Position numbers and translations under genes: made by a program
The notes under the pieces: generated by a model
Seen by the model: the letters and a program-made list of their open reading frames with translations, nothing else
Told to the model about the DNA's origin: nothing
The model's database searches: none
Source of the DNA: Aphidius gifuensis
Lineage: Eukaryota > Arthropoda > Insecta > Hymenoptera > Braconidae
Reading direction: 5' to 3'
DNA: 64,000 nt
Assembly: GCF_014905175.1 (NCBI RefSeq)
Contig: NC_057790.1
Coordinates: forward strand, 24,516,469-24,580,468
In this document: in pieces, positions 24,470-37,750 of the stretch
Layout of the letters: every line of letters starts with the position of its first letter
Position numbering within the stretch: position 1 is the stretch's first letter

Positions 24470-25310
24470 CCTACTTGCCAGTTTTTGGACGAATAAAATT
24501 TGGATATAAACCTTTCGGTTTATCAAGATCTTTCAATACTCTTCTTACTTGTTCAACTTTTTTTCCGAATATTGGATTACCAGTAATGTCACCCGAACAA
24601 GAAAATTCAAGATGTATTGAAACATTTTCCGAAAGTATATACACAGCCACTGCTGGCCCAACCATGATTTCTGCTTCGCTAAAAAAATTAAATTAAATAA
24701 AATTATAAATAAAATTTTATTGTTCAATGTATGACATTAAATTTATAATTTATCATCAGCTTTTATATATTTTAATTTCATTTGAAATATTAACAAATTT
24801 TTTTTTCTAATTTATTTTCTAATTTTTTTTTATCTCGTATAAAATTAACAAAAATTTCACTAAAAGTGGTTGTATATATTTATTTTTCACTTTATAATTA
24901 GTTCAGAGGATAAAAAAATTTCTAATTTTGTAATACTATAATTAGAAAAAGAAAAAAACGAAGTAATATTAATCAAAGTTTTTGAAAAAAAAAAAAAAAA
25001 AATGAATAAATAGTCTAATGAAAATAGCTTCATAATTTTAACAACATAAAGAAAGAAGTATATAAAATACAAAATATTTATTTTTTAAATTATGTGAAAA
25101 AAAAAATTGCCGTAATGACCTTTTTTCAATCAATTTTTTTTTCTTCTATTCTTTATTAAATTGAGATTTTATTTATTATTATTATTATTTTACTAACAAC
25201 TGACTTCAGTGTAAAAACTGATGGGTATTTCCAGTTTTTGTTTCAAATACTGGTATCATTCGTTTACCAATTTGTAAAGCTTTTTTAGGAAACATTTTGC
25301 GTTAAATTGT
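24470..25310 (-). pseudogene. GH47 mannosidase fragments, unit 2
   Basis: Exon b (about 24690-24471) is the longest version in the array: NHGWASSGC, shifted frame, ILSENVSIHLEF, GDITGNPIFGKKVEQVRRVL, then DKPKGLYPNFIRPKTGK and a stop. This matches the mannosidase IA stretch that ends in GLYPN. Exon a (about 25305-25205) is truncated and frameshifted, recognisable as a decayed version of the ERMLPAFETKTG region. Order on the minus strand (a then b) is that of the real gene. Confidence 0.82.
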
Positions 25311-25887
25311 CAGACCATATTCATTTATTATTTTTCTTTTTCAACGATATAACCAGCTCGTATATCACAGTGGCACCAGAGTTCTCATTAAATTTAGTAA
25401 TTGTCAATATAATCAGGATTTTATAAACTCCTGATACTTCTTTATTAGTGTTTATATATTTATAGTTATTTATTTTTTTCAAATAATATTATATTTTAAT
25501 ACAATAGTATATCTAACATTTATTTTTTATTTGGAAATTAATAGTTGTAATTTGATCAAATTTTGTAATATATGTTTAAATATGGTAGTGATTCATATCA
25601 TTTTATACCAAGTATATAAATGAAACACGTAACTCCAACGTTTTTTTTCGACTTATCTGCTGCTAATTTGTTGAATAATTCACAACTTATACCTGATTCT
25701 ACAATGTATAAAAATCTTCTACATTTTAAAAATTTTCGTGACTGAATCATCAGTAATTTTATTACTGTGTGGTAAATTTAACATTTTTTCAGTTGAGGAT
25801 TCAGTGACGTGACTATACATATATGACCGGAAAGATAATATATTATATTATGTTTAAATTTGGCAATAAAGACTTTGGCTGTGATTC

Positions 25888-27057
25888 TTAAAAAGAACAA
25901 TCTTCGTCTTCTTCTGGATAGTAACAGTTGTTATAATCAATAACTTGTAATCCAGAATTTCTTAGCAGTATAGATAAATCATCATCAATCGATGGTTTAA
26001 ATCGAGAGCGCGTGCAATGTGCAATTGGTTCTGCCGAAATAATTTGTCTCTGAAAAAGAAATTATATTCACATATTTAAGTACATATATTTGAAGAATTT
26101 TCATTGGTTTTCATTTTTTTGTAATAGATATAAACTCAAACTTACACAAGTGATTGCTTTTGGAGTTCTATAGTTTTCATATATGAGCAATGTATCATCA
26201 TAAAATTTTAGTTCAGTCAATGTATCAGAAACGCAGCTCAATGAATCGATTAAATTAATAGGTATAAATTTTTCTTTACAGCTTGAAAAATCAATTCTTA
26301 AAATTTTCAATTTGAAGAGACGTGAAAATACATTAACTAGTATTTTTGGATCAACATACTGGAATCTCATGCAAAGTTTTTTCAAGTTTGGACAAGATTC
26401 ATTGATAACTGGTGCTATGTTACAATGACCATAAGCTGTTAAATTTATTTTTGTTAAATAACGACCACATTTATGAAGCAGCGATCTGACAAAACTAAAT
26501 GTTTTATGGGGTAAAAAATGTAAGTACATAGCACACCGACTAGTATCTACAGAAGATTTTTTAAGTTTTTTTACATTGATCCAAGAATATCTAAGAGCGT
26601 TTTTCCATTTCTTGCATACTAAAAAAATAAATTAATGGTCATTACTAAATAATTTTTTAATCTAAATGATTGATATGTTGTCACAATTATCATATAATAT
26701 ATACCTAATGCAACTTTTGGTCTTTCAAATGGTGACAAGTACATGAATATTTCAGCCAGGCAATCGTCATTGACACGGTTCATTATCATATTTTCGACGT
26801 AGGAATCGTCATCTCGATACACATAGTATTCCTAAAAATGAATAACCACCATTTATATATTTAATAACGATATAATTTAATAATAATTATTTATAATTAT
26901 TTACATGCATGTTTAACTGCAGTTTTTTTTTTGGACTAACCTCATTATCCTTCTTGTCTAGGGAATATTTTGATGTGTTATTTGTTGCTTTACATTTTTT
27001 TAGAATGATCGGTTTTACAAAATATCTTGGGTACCTGTAAAATTCGGTTCGGCTCAT
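25888..27057 (-). CDS. F-box/LRR protein, array copy 2
   Basis: Exons 27057-26941, 26831-26705, 26618-26146 and 26049-25888; 292 aa, intact. Starts MSRTEFYRYPRYFVKPIILK, as do most copies. The F-box exon is almost the same as in the other copies. The LRR part differs: HFLPHKTFSFVRSLL, LKILRIDFSSCKEKF, ELKFYDDTLLIYEN. The last exon is of a second type (RQIISAEPIAHCTRSRFKPS, ending in EDEDCSF) shared with copy 4 only. Together copies 2 and 4 form a subfamily. Substrate and function are unknown; SCF adaptor is inferred from the F-box. Confidence 0.82.
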
Positions 27058-27229
27058 ATTAATCAAAATTAAAAGGGGTATCTACTATAACCAAGTTGTG
27101 TTCTAATAAAGGAGCTTTGGCTGTTTTAATCTTCCGTGTGCTAATGTCTAATGATGTCTAATGAGAATATGCAACTTGATATCAAGAATATTGACATAAT
27201 GAGTAATGGCCAATGGTGTGTGGACTGTG

Positions 27230-27320
27230 TGGGCATACCGATTCACACCGATTCACACAGATTTACATGAACGAAAGATAGAGAGAGAGCAAGACGAGTA
27301 AGCGATAACGTGGGTCGCCG
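27230..27320 (-). promoter_or_regulatory. Promoter module of copy 2
   Basis: CCGATTCACA-type repeats (27238-27270), a short (GA)n tract (27280-27290) and GCGATAACGTGGGTCG, about 180-260 bp upstream of the ATG at 27057. Confidence 0.4.
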
Positions 27321-27739
27321 AAGGTAAATATTCAAAACAAAATAGACAATCTGCGACAATTACCAATAATAAAAACAAGGTCTGTAAAATAAAAAAAAAA
27401 AAAGAAGAATTAAAAATTCTTCGTTGTCGATTGCCTATTATTATTTTTATTATTATGTGGTATCTCCTGAAACTATCTGTACTGTATTGTTTTAATTGAC
27501 ATGATTCGATACCACCGGTTTATTCTTTTTCCCATGTCAATGAAACGTATCATATGTTTATTCGGCCAGAAAATTTGAAAAACAAATGAAACAAAATAGT
27601 GTGCAAATAAAAAAAATATAAATAAAATATTTTATAAAATTATTGAAGATACTTTGTTAAGGGTAAATTTGAGAATAAAATTCAGGATGATGGTGTAATT
27701 TGTTTTTTTTTTTGTTTAAATTCAGTTGGAATTTGTACT

Positions 27740-27890
27740 TACGTTGTCCCTACTTGCCAGTTTTTGGATGAATAAAAATTGGATATGAAACTTTTGGTTT
27801 ATCTTTCCGTACTCTTCTTACTTGTTCAACTTTTTTTCTGAATATTGGATTACCAGTAATGTCACTCAAATAAGAAAATTCAAGAAATTA
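27740..27890 (-). pseudogene. GH47 mannosidase exon b fragment, unit 3
   Basis: Truncated exon b: the minus strand still encodes TGNPIFRKKVEQVRRV and a damaged version of the GLYPN region, with a short deletion. Its 5' part (the WAS..GSSILSE segment) is missing. No exon a is found in this unit; DNA at about 28310 resumes in the sequence that flanks exon a elsewhere. Confidence 0.75.
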
Positions 27891-29067
27891 AATTAAATAA
27901 AATTATAAATAAAATTTTATTATTCTATGCATGACATTGAATTTATAATTTATCATCAGCTTTTATATATTTTAATTTCATTTGAAATATTGATACATTT
28001 TTTTTCTACTTTATAATTAGTTTAAAGGATAAAAAAAATTTCAATTTTATAGTACTATAATTAGAAAAAAAAAAAAAACCAAGTAATATTAATCAAAGTT
28101 TTTGGAAAAAAAAAGAATAAATAAAGTTTAATGAAGATAGCTTCATAATAAAATTATTTTAATAACATGAAGAAAAAAAGTAGATAAAATGCAAAATATT
28201 TATTTTATTTAAAATTATGTCAAAAATAAATTTCCGTAATGACTTTTTTTGAATCAATTTTTTTTTCTTTCATTCTTCATTTAATTGAGATTTTATTTAC
28301 TATTATTTTTATCACAAAACAAACATTAAACAAAAGGAAAAAAAATAAATCAAATTGTACTTTGTTTGAAACAATATGACAAAAAAAAACCAGTTCATAT
28401 GAAATTCATAAAAAATAAAATAAAAATTTATATTTAATTCATCAAATAATTATTTTAAAAAACGAAAAATAAAATTTATCCATCTGTTACTTTTGTGTTA
28501 AATTGTCAGAACTTATTCATTTATTTTTCTTTTTTTTTAATAATAACCAGCTCGTATATTACAGTGGCACCAGAACTCTCATTATTTAGTAATTGTCAAT
28601 ATAATCAGGATTTTATAAACTCCTCATACCTTTTTATTTCTGTTTATATTTATATTTATTTATTTTTTTCAAATAATATTATATTTTAATACAATAGTAT
28701 ATCTAACATTATTTTAATTGGAAATTAATAGTTGTAATTTTATCAAAATATGTAATATACGTTTAAATATGGTAGTGATTCATATCATTTTATACCAAGT
28801 ATATAAATGAAACACGTTACTCCAACATTTTTTTCTGCTACTGCTGCTTTTTTGTTAAATAATTCACAAGTTATAGCTGGTTCTACAATGTATAAAAATT
28901 TTCTACATTTTAAAATTTTCGTGACTGAATCATCAGTAATTTTATTACTGTGTGGTAAATTTAACATTTTTCCAGTTGAGGATTCAGTGATGTGACTGTA
29001 TATGATCGGAAAGATAATATATTGTATTATGCCCAAATTTTATTTATTAAGACTTTGGCTTAGACTC

Positions 29068-30224
29068 TTAAAAAGGACAATATTTGTTTTTTTCTGAACG
29101 GCAAAGGTTTTTATAATCGATGGCTAGTAATCCAGAATTTCTGAACTGCAGAGATAAATCATCATCATTAATTAAGTTGATCCTGTCAATTTTATTTGGT
29201 TCTGCCCAATCGGTTTGTAGCTGCAAAAGAAATTATTCATAAGTATACATTAATTTAAAGAATTTTCATTGTTTTTTGTTTTTTGTAATAGATATAAACT
29301 TAAACTTACACGAGCGATTGCTTCTGGAGTTTTAAAGATTCCACATACGAACATGTTATGATTATAAAATTTCAGTTCGAGCAATGTATCAGAAACGCAA
29401 CTCAATGAATCGATTAAATTAATAGGTATAAATTCTACTCTATAACTTGAAAATTCAATTCTTAATACTTCCAGTTTGAATAGGCGTGAAAATACATTAA
29501 CTAATATTTTAGGATCAACATACTGGAATCTCATGCAAAGTTTTTCCAGGTTTGGACAAGATTCATTGATAACTGGTGCTATGTTACAATGACCATAAGC
29601 TGTTAAATTTATTTCTGTTAAATAACGACCACATTTATGAAGCAGCGAACTAACAAAACTAAATGCTTTATCGGGTGAAAATTTTAGGTACAGTGCACAC
29701 CGATTATTATCTGCAAAAGTTTGTCTAAGTTCTTTTACATTATTCCAAGAATATCCAAGGGCGTTTTTCCATTTTTTGCATACTAAAAAAAATAAATTAA
29801 TGGTTATTACTAAGTAATTTTTTGAATTAAATAATTGATATGTTGTAATAATAATTATTTTACCCAGCGCAACTTTTGGTCTTTCAAATGGTGACAAGTA
29901 CATGAATATTTCAGCCAGGCAGTCATCATTGACACGGTTCATTATCATATTTTCGACGTATGAATCGTCATCTCGATACACATAGTATTCCTAAAAAGTG
30001 TAATCAATATTTATAAATATATTCAATTTAAAAATTAATCGGGGAGCGTTCCAGTAGAGGATCGCGGTCTTTTTTTTGCGCATGTGTTAACTGCAAATGT
30101 TTTTTGGACTAACCTCATTATCTTTTTTGGAATATTTCGATATGTTATTTGTTGCCTTATATTTTTTTAGAATGATCGGTTTTACAAAATATCTTGGGTA
30201 CCTGTAAAATTCGGTTCGACTCAT
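29068..30224 (-). CDS. F-box/LRR protein, array copy 3
   Basis: Exons 30224-30114, 29990-29864, 29782-29310 and 29220-29068; 287 aa, intact. Same domain order as copy 1: F-box around the intron 2 junction, LRR-like region (LEVLRIEFSSYRVEF, ELKFYNHNMFVCGI), last exon ending SEKNKYCPF. Exon 1 lacks the Leu-Asp codons, as in copy 1. In this copy intron 2 has no in-frame stop and its length keeps the frame, so an unspliced transcript would still be translated through it. Confidence 0.82.
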
Positions 30225-30384
30225 ATTTAATAAAATTAAAACGGGGTATCCACTATAACCAAGTTGTGTTCTAATAAAGGAGCTTTGGCTGTTTTAATCT
30301 TCCGTGTGCTAATGTCTAATGAGAATATGCAACTTGATATCAAGAATATTGACATAATGAGTAATGGCCAATGGTGTGTGGACA

Positions 30385-30475
30385 TACCGATTCACACCGA
30401 TTCACACTGATTCACATGAACGAGAGAGAGAGAGAGAGAGAGAAGATTAAACGATAACGTGGGTCGTTAAAGGCA
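30385..30475 (-). promoter_or_regulatory. Promoter module of copy 3
   Basis: Three CCGATTCACA-type repeats (30387-30420), a clean (GA)11 tract (30422-30443) and ACGATAACGTGGGTCG, about 165-250 bp upstream of the ATG at 30224. Confidence 0.45.
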
Positions 30476-30604
30476 ATTATTCAAAACAAAATAGACAATC
30501 TGCGACAATTACTTATAATAAATAAGTTACTATCAATAAAAACAAGAACTGTAGAATAGAAAAAAAAAAAAGGAGAATTAAAAATTTTTCGTGGTCGGTT
30601 GCCC

Positions 30605-30606
<2 letters not shown>

Positions 30607-30648
<42 letters not shown>
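30607..30648. repeat. (ATT)n microsatellite
   Basis: Fourteen or so ATT triplets in the spacer of the copy 3/copy 4 unit, at the place where other units carry shorter ATT runs. Confidence 0.95.
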
Positions 30649-30689
30649 GTGGTAACACCAGTAGAGTTTATTTGCAAATTGTACTGAGA

Positions 30690-31360
30690 TTGTCCCTACT
30701 TGCCTGTTTTTGGATGAATAAAATTTGGATACAAACCTTTTGGTTTATCAAGATCTTTTAATACTCTTCTTACTTGTTCAACTTTTTTTCCGAATATTGG
30801 ATTACCAGTAATCTCACCCGAACAAGAAAATTCAAGATGTATTGAAACATTTTCCGAAAGTATATACACAGCCACTGCTGGTTATCATCAGCTTTTATAT
30901 ATTTTAATTTCATTTGAAATATTAATAAATTTTTTTTCTGATTTTTTTTATCTCGTATAAAATTCACAAAAATTTCACTAAAAATCTAATGAAAATAGCT
31001 TCATAATTTTAACAACATCAAGAAAAAAAGTATATAAATTACAAACTATTTATTTTTTAAATTATGCCAAAAATAAATTACCATAATGACTTTTTTTTTA
31101 ATTAATTTTTTTTTTACTTTATTCTCGATTAAATTGAGATTTCATTTATTATTAGAAGTACGATTTTTATAACAACTTACTCTATAGTGTAAAGATTGAT
31201 GAGTGAATGTGGTATTCCAGTTTTCGTTTCAAATGCTGGCAGCATTCGTTCACCAATTTGTAAAGCTTTTCACAAATCATTTTATCACCAGCAAAGGACG
31301 TCAAGAGACTTCCCAAAAAACGAATGTTTATCTTAAACAAAGACATTTCTGAATCCTCTA
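30690..31360 (-). pseudogene. GH47 mannosidase fragments, unit 4
   Basis: Exon b (about 30880-30690) keeps GNPIFGKKVEQVRRVLKDL and the GLYPNF region but lost its 5' end by a deletion that fuses CTGCTGG to downstream DNA. Exon a (about 31360-31185) keeps LFKINIRFLGSLLTSF and then runs out of frame (the ERMLPAF region is readable only after a shift). Same order as in the other units. Confidence 0.8.
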
Positions 31361-32310
31361 ACAAAATAAAATATAAATAAACATATACATTAAACAAAAA
31401 GGAAAACAATAAATCAAATTGGACTTTGTTTAAAACGATATGAAAAAAAAACCAGTTCATATGAAATTCATAAAAAGTAAAATTAAAATTTATAAATAAA
31501 ATTATATGTTATATTTTTATTATCATTTTTTGCAAGATCTAAGTGTGTATTTGAAATTTATTTTTATTTTTTTGTTTACTAGGAGCGTCAACGATGAATA
31601 ATGATCATTACATTTTTATTATTAATTTTTTTATATATCGCAGAAGTTCTTTTATCTTGTTTTTACATTAACTGTCTAATAATTCATCAAATAATTATTT
31701 TAAAAAACGAAAAATAAAATTTATCCATCTGTTACTTTTGTGTTAAATTGTCAGACCATATTCATTTATTATTTTTCTTTTTTAACGATAACTAGCTCGT
31801 ATATCACACATATCGTATGGCACCGGGGCTCTTATTATTTAGTAATTGTCAATATAATCAGGATTTTATAAACTCCCCATACCTTTTTATTACTGTTTAT
31901 ATTTATATTTATTTATTTTTTTCAAATAATATCATATTTTAATACAATAGTATATCTAACATTTATTTTTTAATTGGAAATTAATAGTTGTAATTTGATC
32001 AAAATATGTAATATATGATTGTCATTCATATTATTGAAATGAAACACGTAACTTTAACTTTTTTTTTAACTTCAACTTGTTATTTCAAATATATAAATAA
32101 TAAATAATTCACAAGTTATAGCTAATTCTACAATGTAAAAATCTTCTACATTTTAAAAATTTTCATGACTGAATCATCAGTAATTTTATTACTGTGTGGT
32201 AAATTTAACATTTTTTCAGTTGAGGATTCAGTGACGTGACTATATATGACCGGAAAGATAATATATTATATTATGTTTAAATTTGACAATAAAGACTTTG
32301 GCTGTGATTC

Positions 32311-33457
32311 TTAAAAAAGACAATGTTTGTTTTTTTTTGGACAGTAACAGTTGTTATAATCAATAGCTTGTAATCCAGAATTTCTTAGCTGTAGAGATAA
32401 ATCATCATCAATTGATGGTTTAAATCGAGAGCGTGTGCAATGTGCAATTGGATCTGCCGAAATAATTTGTCTCTGCAAAAGAAATTATACTCATAAGTAC
32501 ATATATTTAAAGAATTTTCATTAGTTTTCATTTTTTTGTAATAGATATAAACTCAAACTTACACAAGTGATTGCTTTTGTAGTTCTATAGTTTTCATATA
32601 TGATGCGTCCATAATTATAAAATTTTAGTTCAGTCAATGTATAAGAAACGCAACTCAATGAATCGATTAAATTAATAGGTATATAGTTTTCTCTACTGCT
32701 TGAAAATTGAATTCTTAAAATTTTTAATTTAAAAAGACGTGAAAATACATTAACTAGTATTTTTGGATCAACATGCTGGAATCTCATGCAAAGTTTTTCG
32801 AGGTTTGGACAAGATTCATTGATAACTGGTGCTATGTTACAATGACCATAAGCTGTTAAATTTATTTTTGTTAAATAACGACCACATTTATCAAGCAGCG
32901 ATCTGACGAAACTAAATGTTTTATGGGGTAAAAATTGTAAGTACATAGCACACCGACTAGTATCTACAAAAGATTTTTTAAGTTTTTTTACATTGATCCA
33001 AGAATATCTAAGAGCGTTTTTCCATTTTTTGCATACTAAAAAAATAAATTAATGGTCATTACTAAATAATTTTTTAAATTAAATGATTGATATGTTGTCA
33101 CAATTATCATATCATATATACCTAATGCAACTTTTGGTCTTTCAAATGGTGACAAGTACATGAATATTTCAGCCAGGCAATCGTCATTGACACGGTTCAT
33201 TATCATATTTTCGACGTAGGAATCGTCATCTCGATACACATAGTATTCCTAAAAAAGAATAACCACCATTTATATATTTAATAATAATTATTTATAACTA
33301 TTTACATGCATGTTTAACTGCAGTTTTTTTTTGGACTAACCTCATTATCCTTCTTGTCTAGGGAATATTTTGATGTGTTATTTGTTGCTTTACATTTTTT
33401 TAGAATGATCGGTTTTACAAAATATCTTGGATACCTGTAAAATTCGGTTCGACTCAT
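32311..33457 (-). CDS. F-box/LRR protein, array copy 4
   Basis: Exons 33457-33341, 33248-33122, 33035-32563 and 32472-32311; 292 aa, intact. Member of the copy 2 subfamily: QFLPHKTFSFVRSLLDKC, LKILRIQFSSSRENY, ELKFYNYGRIIYEN, and the last-exon type RQIISADPIAHCTRSR ending in NKHCLF. Exon 1 is identical in plan to copy 2. The changes against copy 2 gather in the LRR-like segments rather than in the F-box. Confidence 0.82.
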
Positions 33458-33649
33458 ATTAATCAAAATTAAAAGGGGTATCTACTATAACCAAGTTGTG
33501 TTCTAATAAAGAAGCTTTGGCTGTTTTAATCTTCCGTGTGCTAATGTCTAATGAGAATTTGCAACTTGATATCAAGAATATTGATATTGACATAATATAA
33601 TGAGTAATGGCCAATGGTGTGTGGACTGTGTGGGCCAGTGTGGGCATAC

Positions 33650-33735
33650 CGATTCACACCGATTCACATGAACGAGAGAGAGAGAGAGAGAGAGAGAGAC
33701 GATTAAACGATAACGTGGGTCGTTAAAGGCAATTA
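33650..33735 (-). promoter_or_regulatory. Promoter module of copy 4
   Basis: CCGATTCACA repeats, the longest GA tract of the array (33674-33699) and ACGATAACGTGGGTCG, about 195-270 bp upstream of the ATG at 33457. Confidence 0.45.
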
Positions 33736-33919
33736 TTCAAAACAAAATAGACAATCTGCGACAATGACATATACAAATACTAATAATAAAAAAAAGGACT
33801 GTAGAATAAAAAAAAAAAAAAAAAGGAGAATTAAAAATTTTACGTGGTCGGTTGCCCATTATTATTATTATTATGTGGTAACACCAGTAGAGTTTATTTG
33901 CAAATTGTACTGAGATTGT

Positions 33920-34685
33920 CCCTACTTGCCTGTTTTTGGATGAATAAAATTTGGATACAAACCTTTTGGTTTATCAAGATCTTTTAATACTCTTCTTACT
34001 TGTTTAACTTTCTTCCGAATATTGGATTACTAGTAATATCACCCAAACAAAAAAATTTAAGATGTATTGTACTAATTTCCGAAAGTATATATACACAGCC
34101 ACTGCTAGCCCAACCATGATTTCTGCTTCGCTAAAAAATTAAATTAAATAAAATTATAAATAAAATTTTATTATTCAATGTATGACATTAAATTTATAAT
34201 TTATCATCAGCTTTCATATATTTTAATTTCATTTGAAATATTTATAAATTTTTTTTCTAACTTTTTTTTATCTCGTATAAAATTCATAAAAATTTCACTA
34301 AAAGTCTAATGAAAATAGCTTCATAATTTTAACAACATAAAGAAAAAAGTATATACATTACAAACTATTTATTTTTTAAATGATGTCAAAAATAAATTGC
34401 CATAATGACTTTTTTTTTTAATTGAATTTTTTTTTCTTAATTCTTCATTATATTGAGATTTTATTTATTATTATTATTATTACTATTTTTATAACAACTT
34501 ACTCCAGTGTAAAAATTAATGAGTGAATTTGGTTTTTCAGTTTTCGTTTCAAATGCTGGCAGCATTCGTTCACCAATTTGTAAAGCCTTTTCACGAAACA
34601 TTTTATTACCAGTTAAAGCAAAAGACGTCAAGAGACTTTCCAAAAAACGAATGTTTATCTCAAACACAGACATTTCTAAATCCTG
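33920..34685 (-). pseudogene. GH47 mannosidase fragments, unit 5
   Basis: Exon a (about 34685-34504) is the best preserved in the array: SVFEINIRFLESLLTSF, LTGNKMFREKALQIGERML, PAFETKTEKPNSLINFY. This matches mannosidase IA closely (family VFEVNIRFVGGLL). Exon b (about 34130-33920) is damaged: a one-base loss in the Lys-rich stretch and several substitutions. Confidence 0.82.
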
Positions 34686-35560
34686 TAACAAAATAAAATA
34701 TTATTAAACAAACAATAACCAAAAGAAAAAAACCATAAATCAATTTGTATTTTGTTTAAAAAAATATGAAAAAACCAGTTGAATTGAAATTGATTTATTT
34801 TCTTGTGTTGCTTGCTAGAGGCGTCATTATATTTTGATTATGACTTTTTTTTTCGATGTGATAAATATTTTTTTTCTTAATAATTTTTTCTATTATATAC
34901 GGCAGAAAAAAAAAAGGAAAAAATATTTAAAATACATGCTAGGGAAAAATATTTCAAATTATTAATTTTTTTTATATACATCGGAGAAATTCTTTTATCT
35001 TGTTAACATAAATTGTCTAATAATTCAGTTTAATATCAGATAATTATTTTAAAAAACGAAAAATAAAATTCATCAATCTGTTACTTTTGTGTTAAATTGT
35101 CAGAACTTATTCATTTATTTTCTTTTTTTTTAATAATAACCAGCTCGTATATTACAGTGGCACCAGAGCTCTCATTATTTAGTAATTGTCAATATAATCA
35201 GGATTTTATAAACTCCTGATACCTCTTTATTACTGTTTATATTTATATTTATTTATCTTTTTCAAATACAATGGTATTATATCTAACTTGATTATTTCAA
35301 TTGAAAATTAATAGTTGTAATTTGATCAAAATATGTAATATATGTTTAAGTATGGTAGTGATTCATATTATTTTATACCAAGTATAAATGAAACACGTAA
35401 CTTCAACGTTTTTTTTGTTAAATAATTCACAAGTTATAGCTGATTCTACAATGTAAAAATCTTCTAGTTGAGGATTCAGTGATGTGACTGTATATGATCG
35501 GTAAGATAATATATTATATTTTTGTTTAAATTTTATTTACTAAGACTTTGGCTTTGACTC

Positions 35561-36727
35561 TTAAAAAGGACAACATTTGTTTTTTTCTGGACGGCAAAGG
35601 TTTTTATAATCAATGGCTAGTAATCCAGAATTTCTTAGCTGCAGAGATAAATCATCATTATCAATTATGTTGATCCTGCCAATTTTATTTGGTTCTGCCC
35701 AATCAGTTTGTATCTGCAAAAGAAATTATTCATAAGTATACATATATTTAAAGAATTTTCATTGTTTTTTGTTTTTTGTAATAGATATAAACTTAAACTT
35801 ACACGAGCGATTGCTTCTGGAGTTTTAAAGATTCCAATTACGAACATGTTATGATTATAAAATTTCAGTTCGAGCAATGTATCAGAAACGCAACTCAATG
35901 AATCGATTAAATTAATAGGTATATATTTTTTTCTATAGCTTGAAAATTCAATTCTTAATACCTCCAGTTTTAATAGGCGTGAAAATACATTAACTAATAT
36001 TTTAGGATCAACATACTGGAATCTCATGCAAAGTTTTTCCAGGTTTGGACAAGATTCATTGATAACTGGTGCTATGTTACAATGACCATAAGCTGTTAAA
36101 TTTATTTCTGTTAAATAACGACCACATTTATGGAGTAGCGAACTCACAAAACTAAATGCTTTATCGGGTGAAAATTTTAGGTACAGTGCACACCGATTAT
36201 TATCTGCAAAAGTTTGTCTAAGTTCTTTTACATTATTCCAAGAATATCCAAGGGCGTTTTTCCATTTTTTGCATACTAAAAAAAAATAAATTAATGGTTA
36301 TTACTAAGTAATTTTTTGAATTAAATAATTGATATGTTGTAATAATAATTATTTTACCCAGCGCAACTTTTGGTCTTTCAAATGGTGACAAGTACATGAA
36401 TATTTCAGCCAGGCAATCATCATTGACACGGTTCATTATCATATTTTCGACGTATGAATCGTCATCTCGATACACATAGTATTCCTAAAAAGTGTAATCA
36501 ATATTTATAAATATATTCAATTTAAAAATTAATCGGGGAGCGTTCCAGTAGAGGATCGCGGTCTTTTTTTTTTTGCGCATGTGTTAACTGCAAATGTTTT
36601 TTGGACTAACCTCATTATCCTTTTTGTCTAGGGAATATTTTGATGTGTTATTTGTTGCTTTACATTTTTTTAGAATGATCGGTTTTACAAAATATCTTGG
36701 GTACCTGTAAAATTCGGTTCGGCTCAT
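35561..36727 (-). CDS. F-box/LRR protein, array copy 5
   Basis: Exons 36727-36611, 36484-36358, 36275-35803 and 35713-35561; 289 aa, intact. Copy 1/3-type LRR region (LEVLRIEFSSYRKKY, ELKFYNHNMFVIGI) and last exon ending in NKCCPF. Its exon 1 and upstream DNA resemble copies 2 and 4 (LDKKDNE present), while the body resembles copy 3, another sign of exchange between copies. The DNA from exon 3 to intron 1 is nearly the same as in copy 3. Confidence 0.82.
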
Positions 36728-36849
36728 ATTCAATAGAAGAGCTTTTTTATTCTTTCGTGAACTGATGATAATATGCAAGAATAGGAGACTATTTATAATG
36801 ACTAATGAGTAACGGTGTGTGGACTGTGCGGACAAGTGTAAACACACCA

Positions 36850-36905
36850 GTTCACATGAACGAGAGAGAGAAAGGCGACTAAACGATAACGCGTGTCGCT
36901 AGTTT
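36850..36905 (-). promoter_or_regulatory. Promoter module of copy 5
   Basis: A short GA tract (36862-36874) and ACGATAACGCGTGTCG, about 135-170 bp upstream of the ATG at 36727. The CCGATTCACA repeats are reduced to a CACACCAGTTCACA relic. Confidence 0.4.
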
Positions 36906-37750
36906 GCTAGTAATGTAAATATTCAAAACAAAATAGACAATCTGCGACAATTACTAATAGAGCTGGTATTTTATTATTAAAAACGGCAATGCGAAAATGA
37001 ATGTAGCACTTGTCAATAATTAGGAGTTTACTTTTTTATGACTTTATCTATTCAATTTTTCTTAAAATAATATTATATTTAAGATTAAAATTGAATTTAC
37101 TAAAAATAACATTAAATTTTAATAAATAGAAGGTGAATTATTTTATCAGACTATTACAATATATTTGAATAATTTTAATGTTTAATAAATATGCATTATG
37201 ACGTGTTGCTACAATGTCATTTTGAGGAGCTGCGTTTTTTCATAACCATTTTTTTGTAAATTTATAGTTTGTTTGTTATTAAAAATGGTAATGGAAATAA
37301 ATTTATGTTAGTACTTGTCAATAATCAAAAGTTTACCTTTTTATTACTCTATTTATTTTGTTTTTTAAAATAATATTATATCTAACTTTATATTGAAACT
37401 TTTTAACTGAAAATAATAGTTATAATTTGATAAAAATATGTAATATATGTGTAAGTATGTTAGTGATTTATATTATTTTATACCAAGTATAAATGGAACA
37501 AGTAACTTCAACGCTTTTTTTCGGCTTCTGCTGCTTTTTTGTTAAATATTCACAAGTTATAGGTGATTTTACAATGGATAAAATCTTCTACATTTTAAGA
37601 ATTTGTGTGACTGAATCATCAGTAGTTTCATTACTGTGTGGTAAATTTAACATTTTTTTAAATGTTGGATTCAGTGACGTGACTATATGTATAACCAAGA
37701 AGATGGAAACATTTTATGTTTAAATTTTACTGAAACTTTGGCTTCAATTC
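36906..37750. other. Spacer between copies 5 and 6, no mannosidase exon
   Basis: Unlike most spacers in the array, this one has no GH47 fragment that I can find. It has instead two diverged copies of an AT-rich stretch containing TCAATAATYARRAGTTTAC (about 37012 and 37318), and the usual sequence found downstream of the F-box genes from about 37380. Confidence 0.55.

Noticed and set aside
24475..24696. Plus-strand frame opposite the mannosidase exon
   Set aside because: The minus strand matches GH47 motifs; the plus-strand frame is a shadow.
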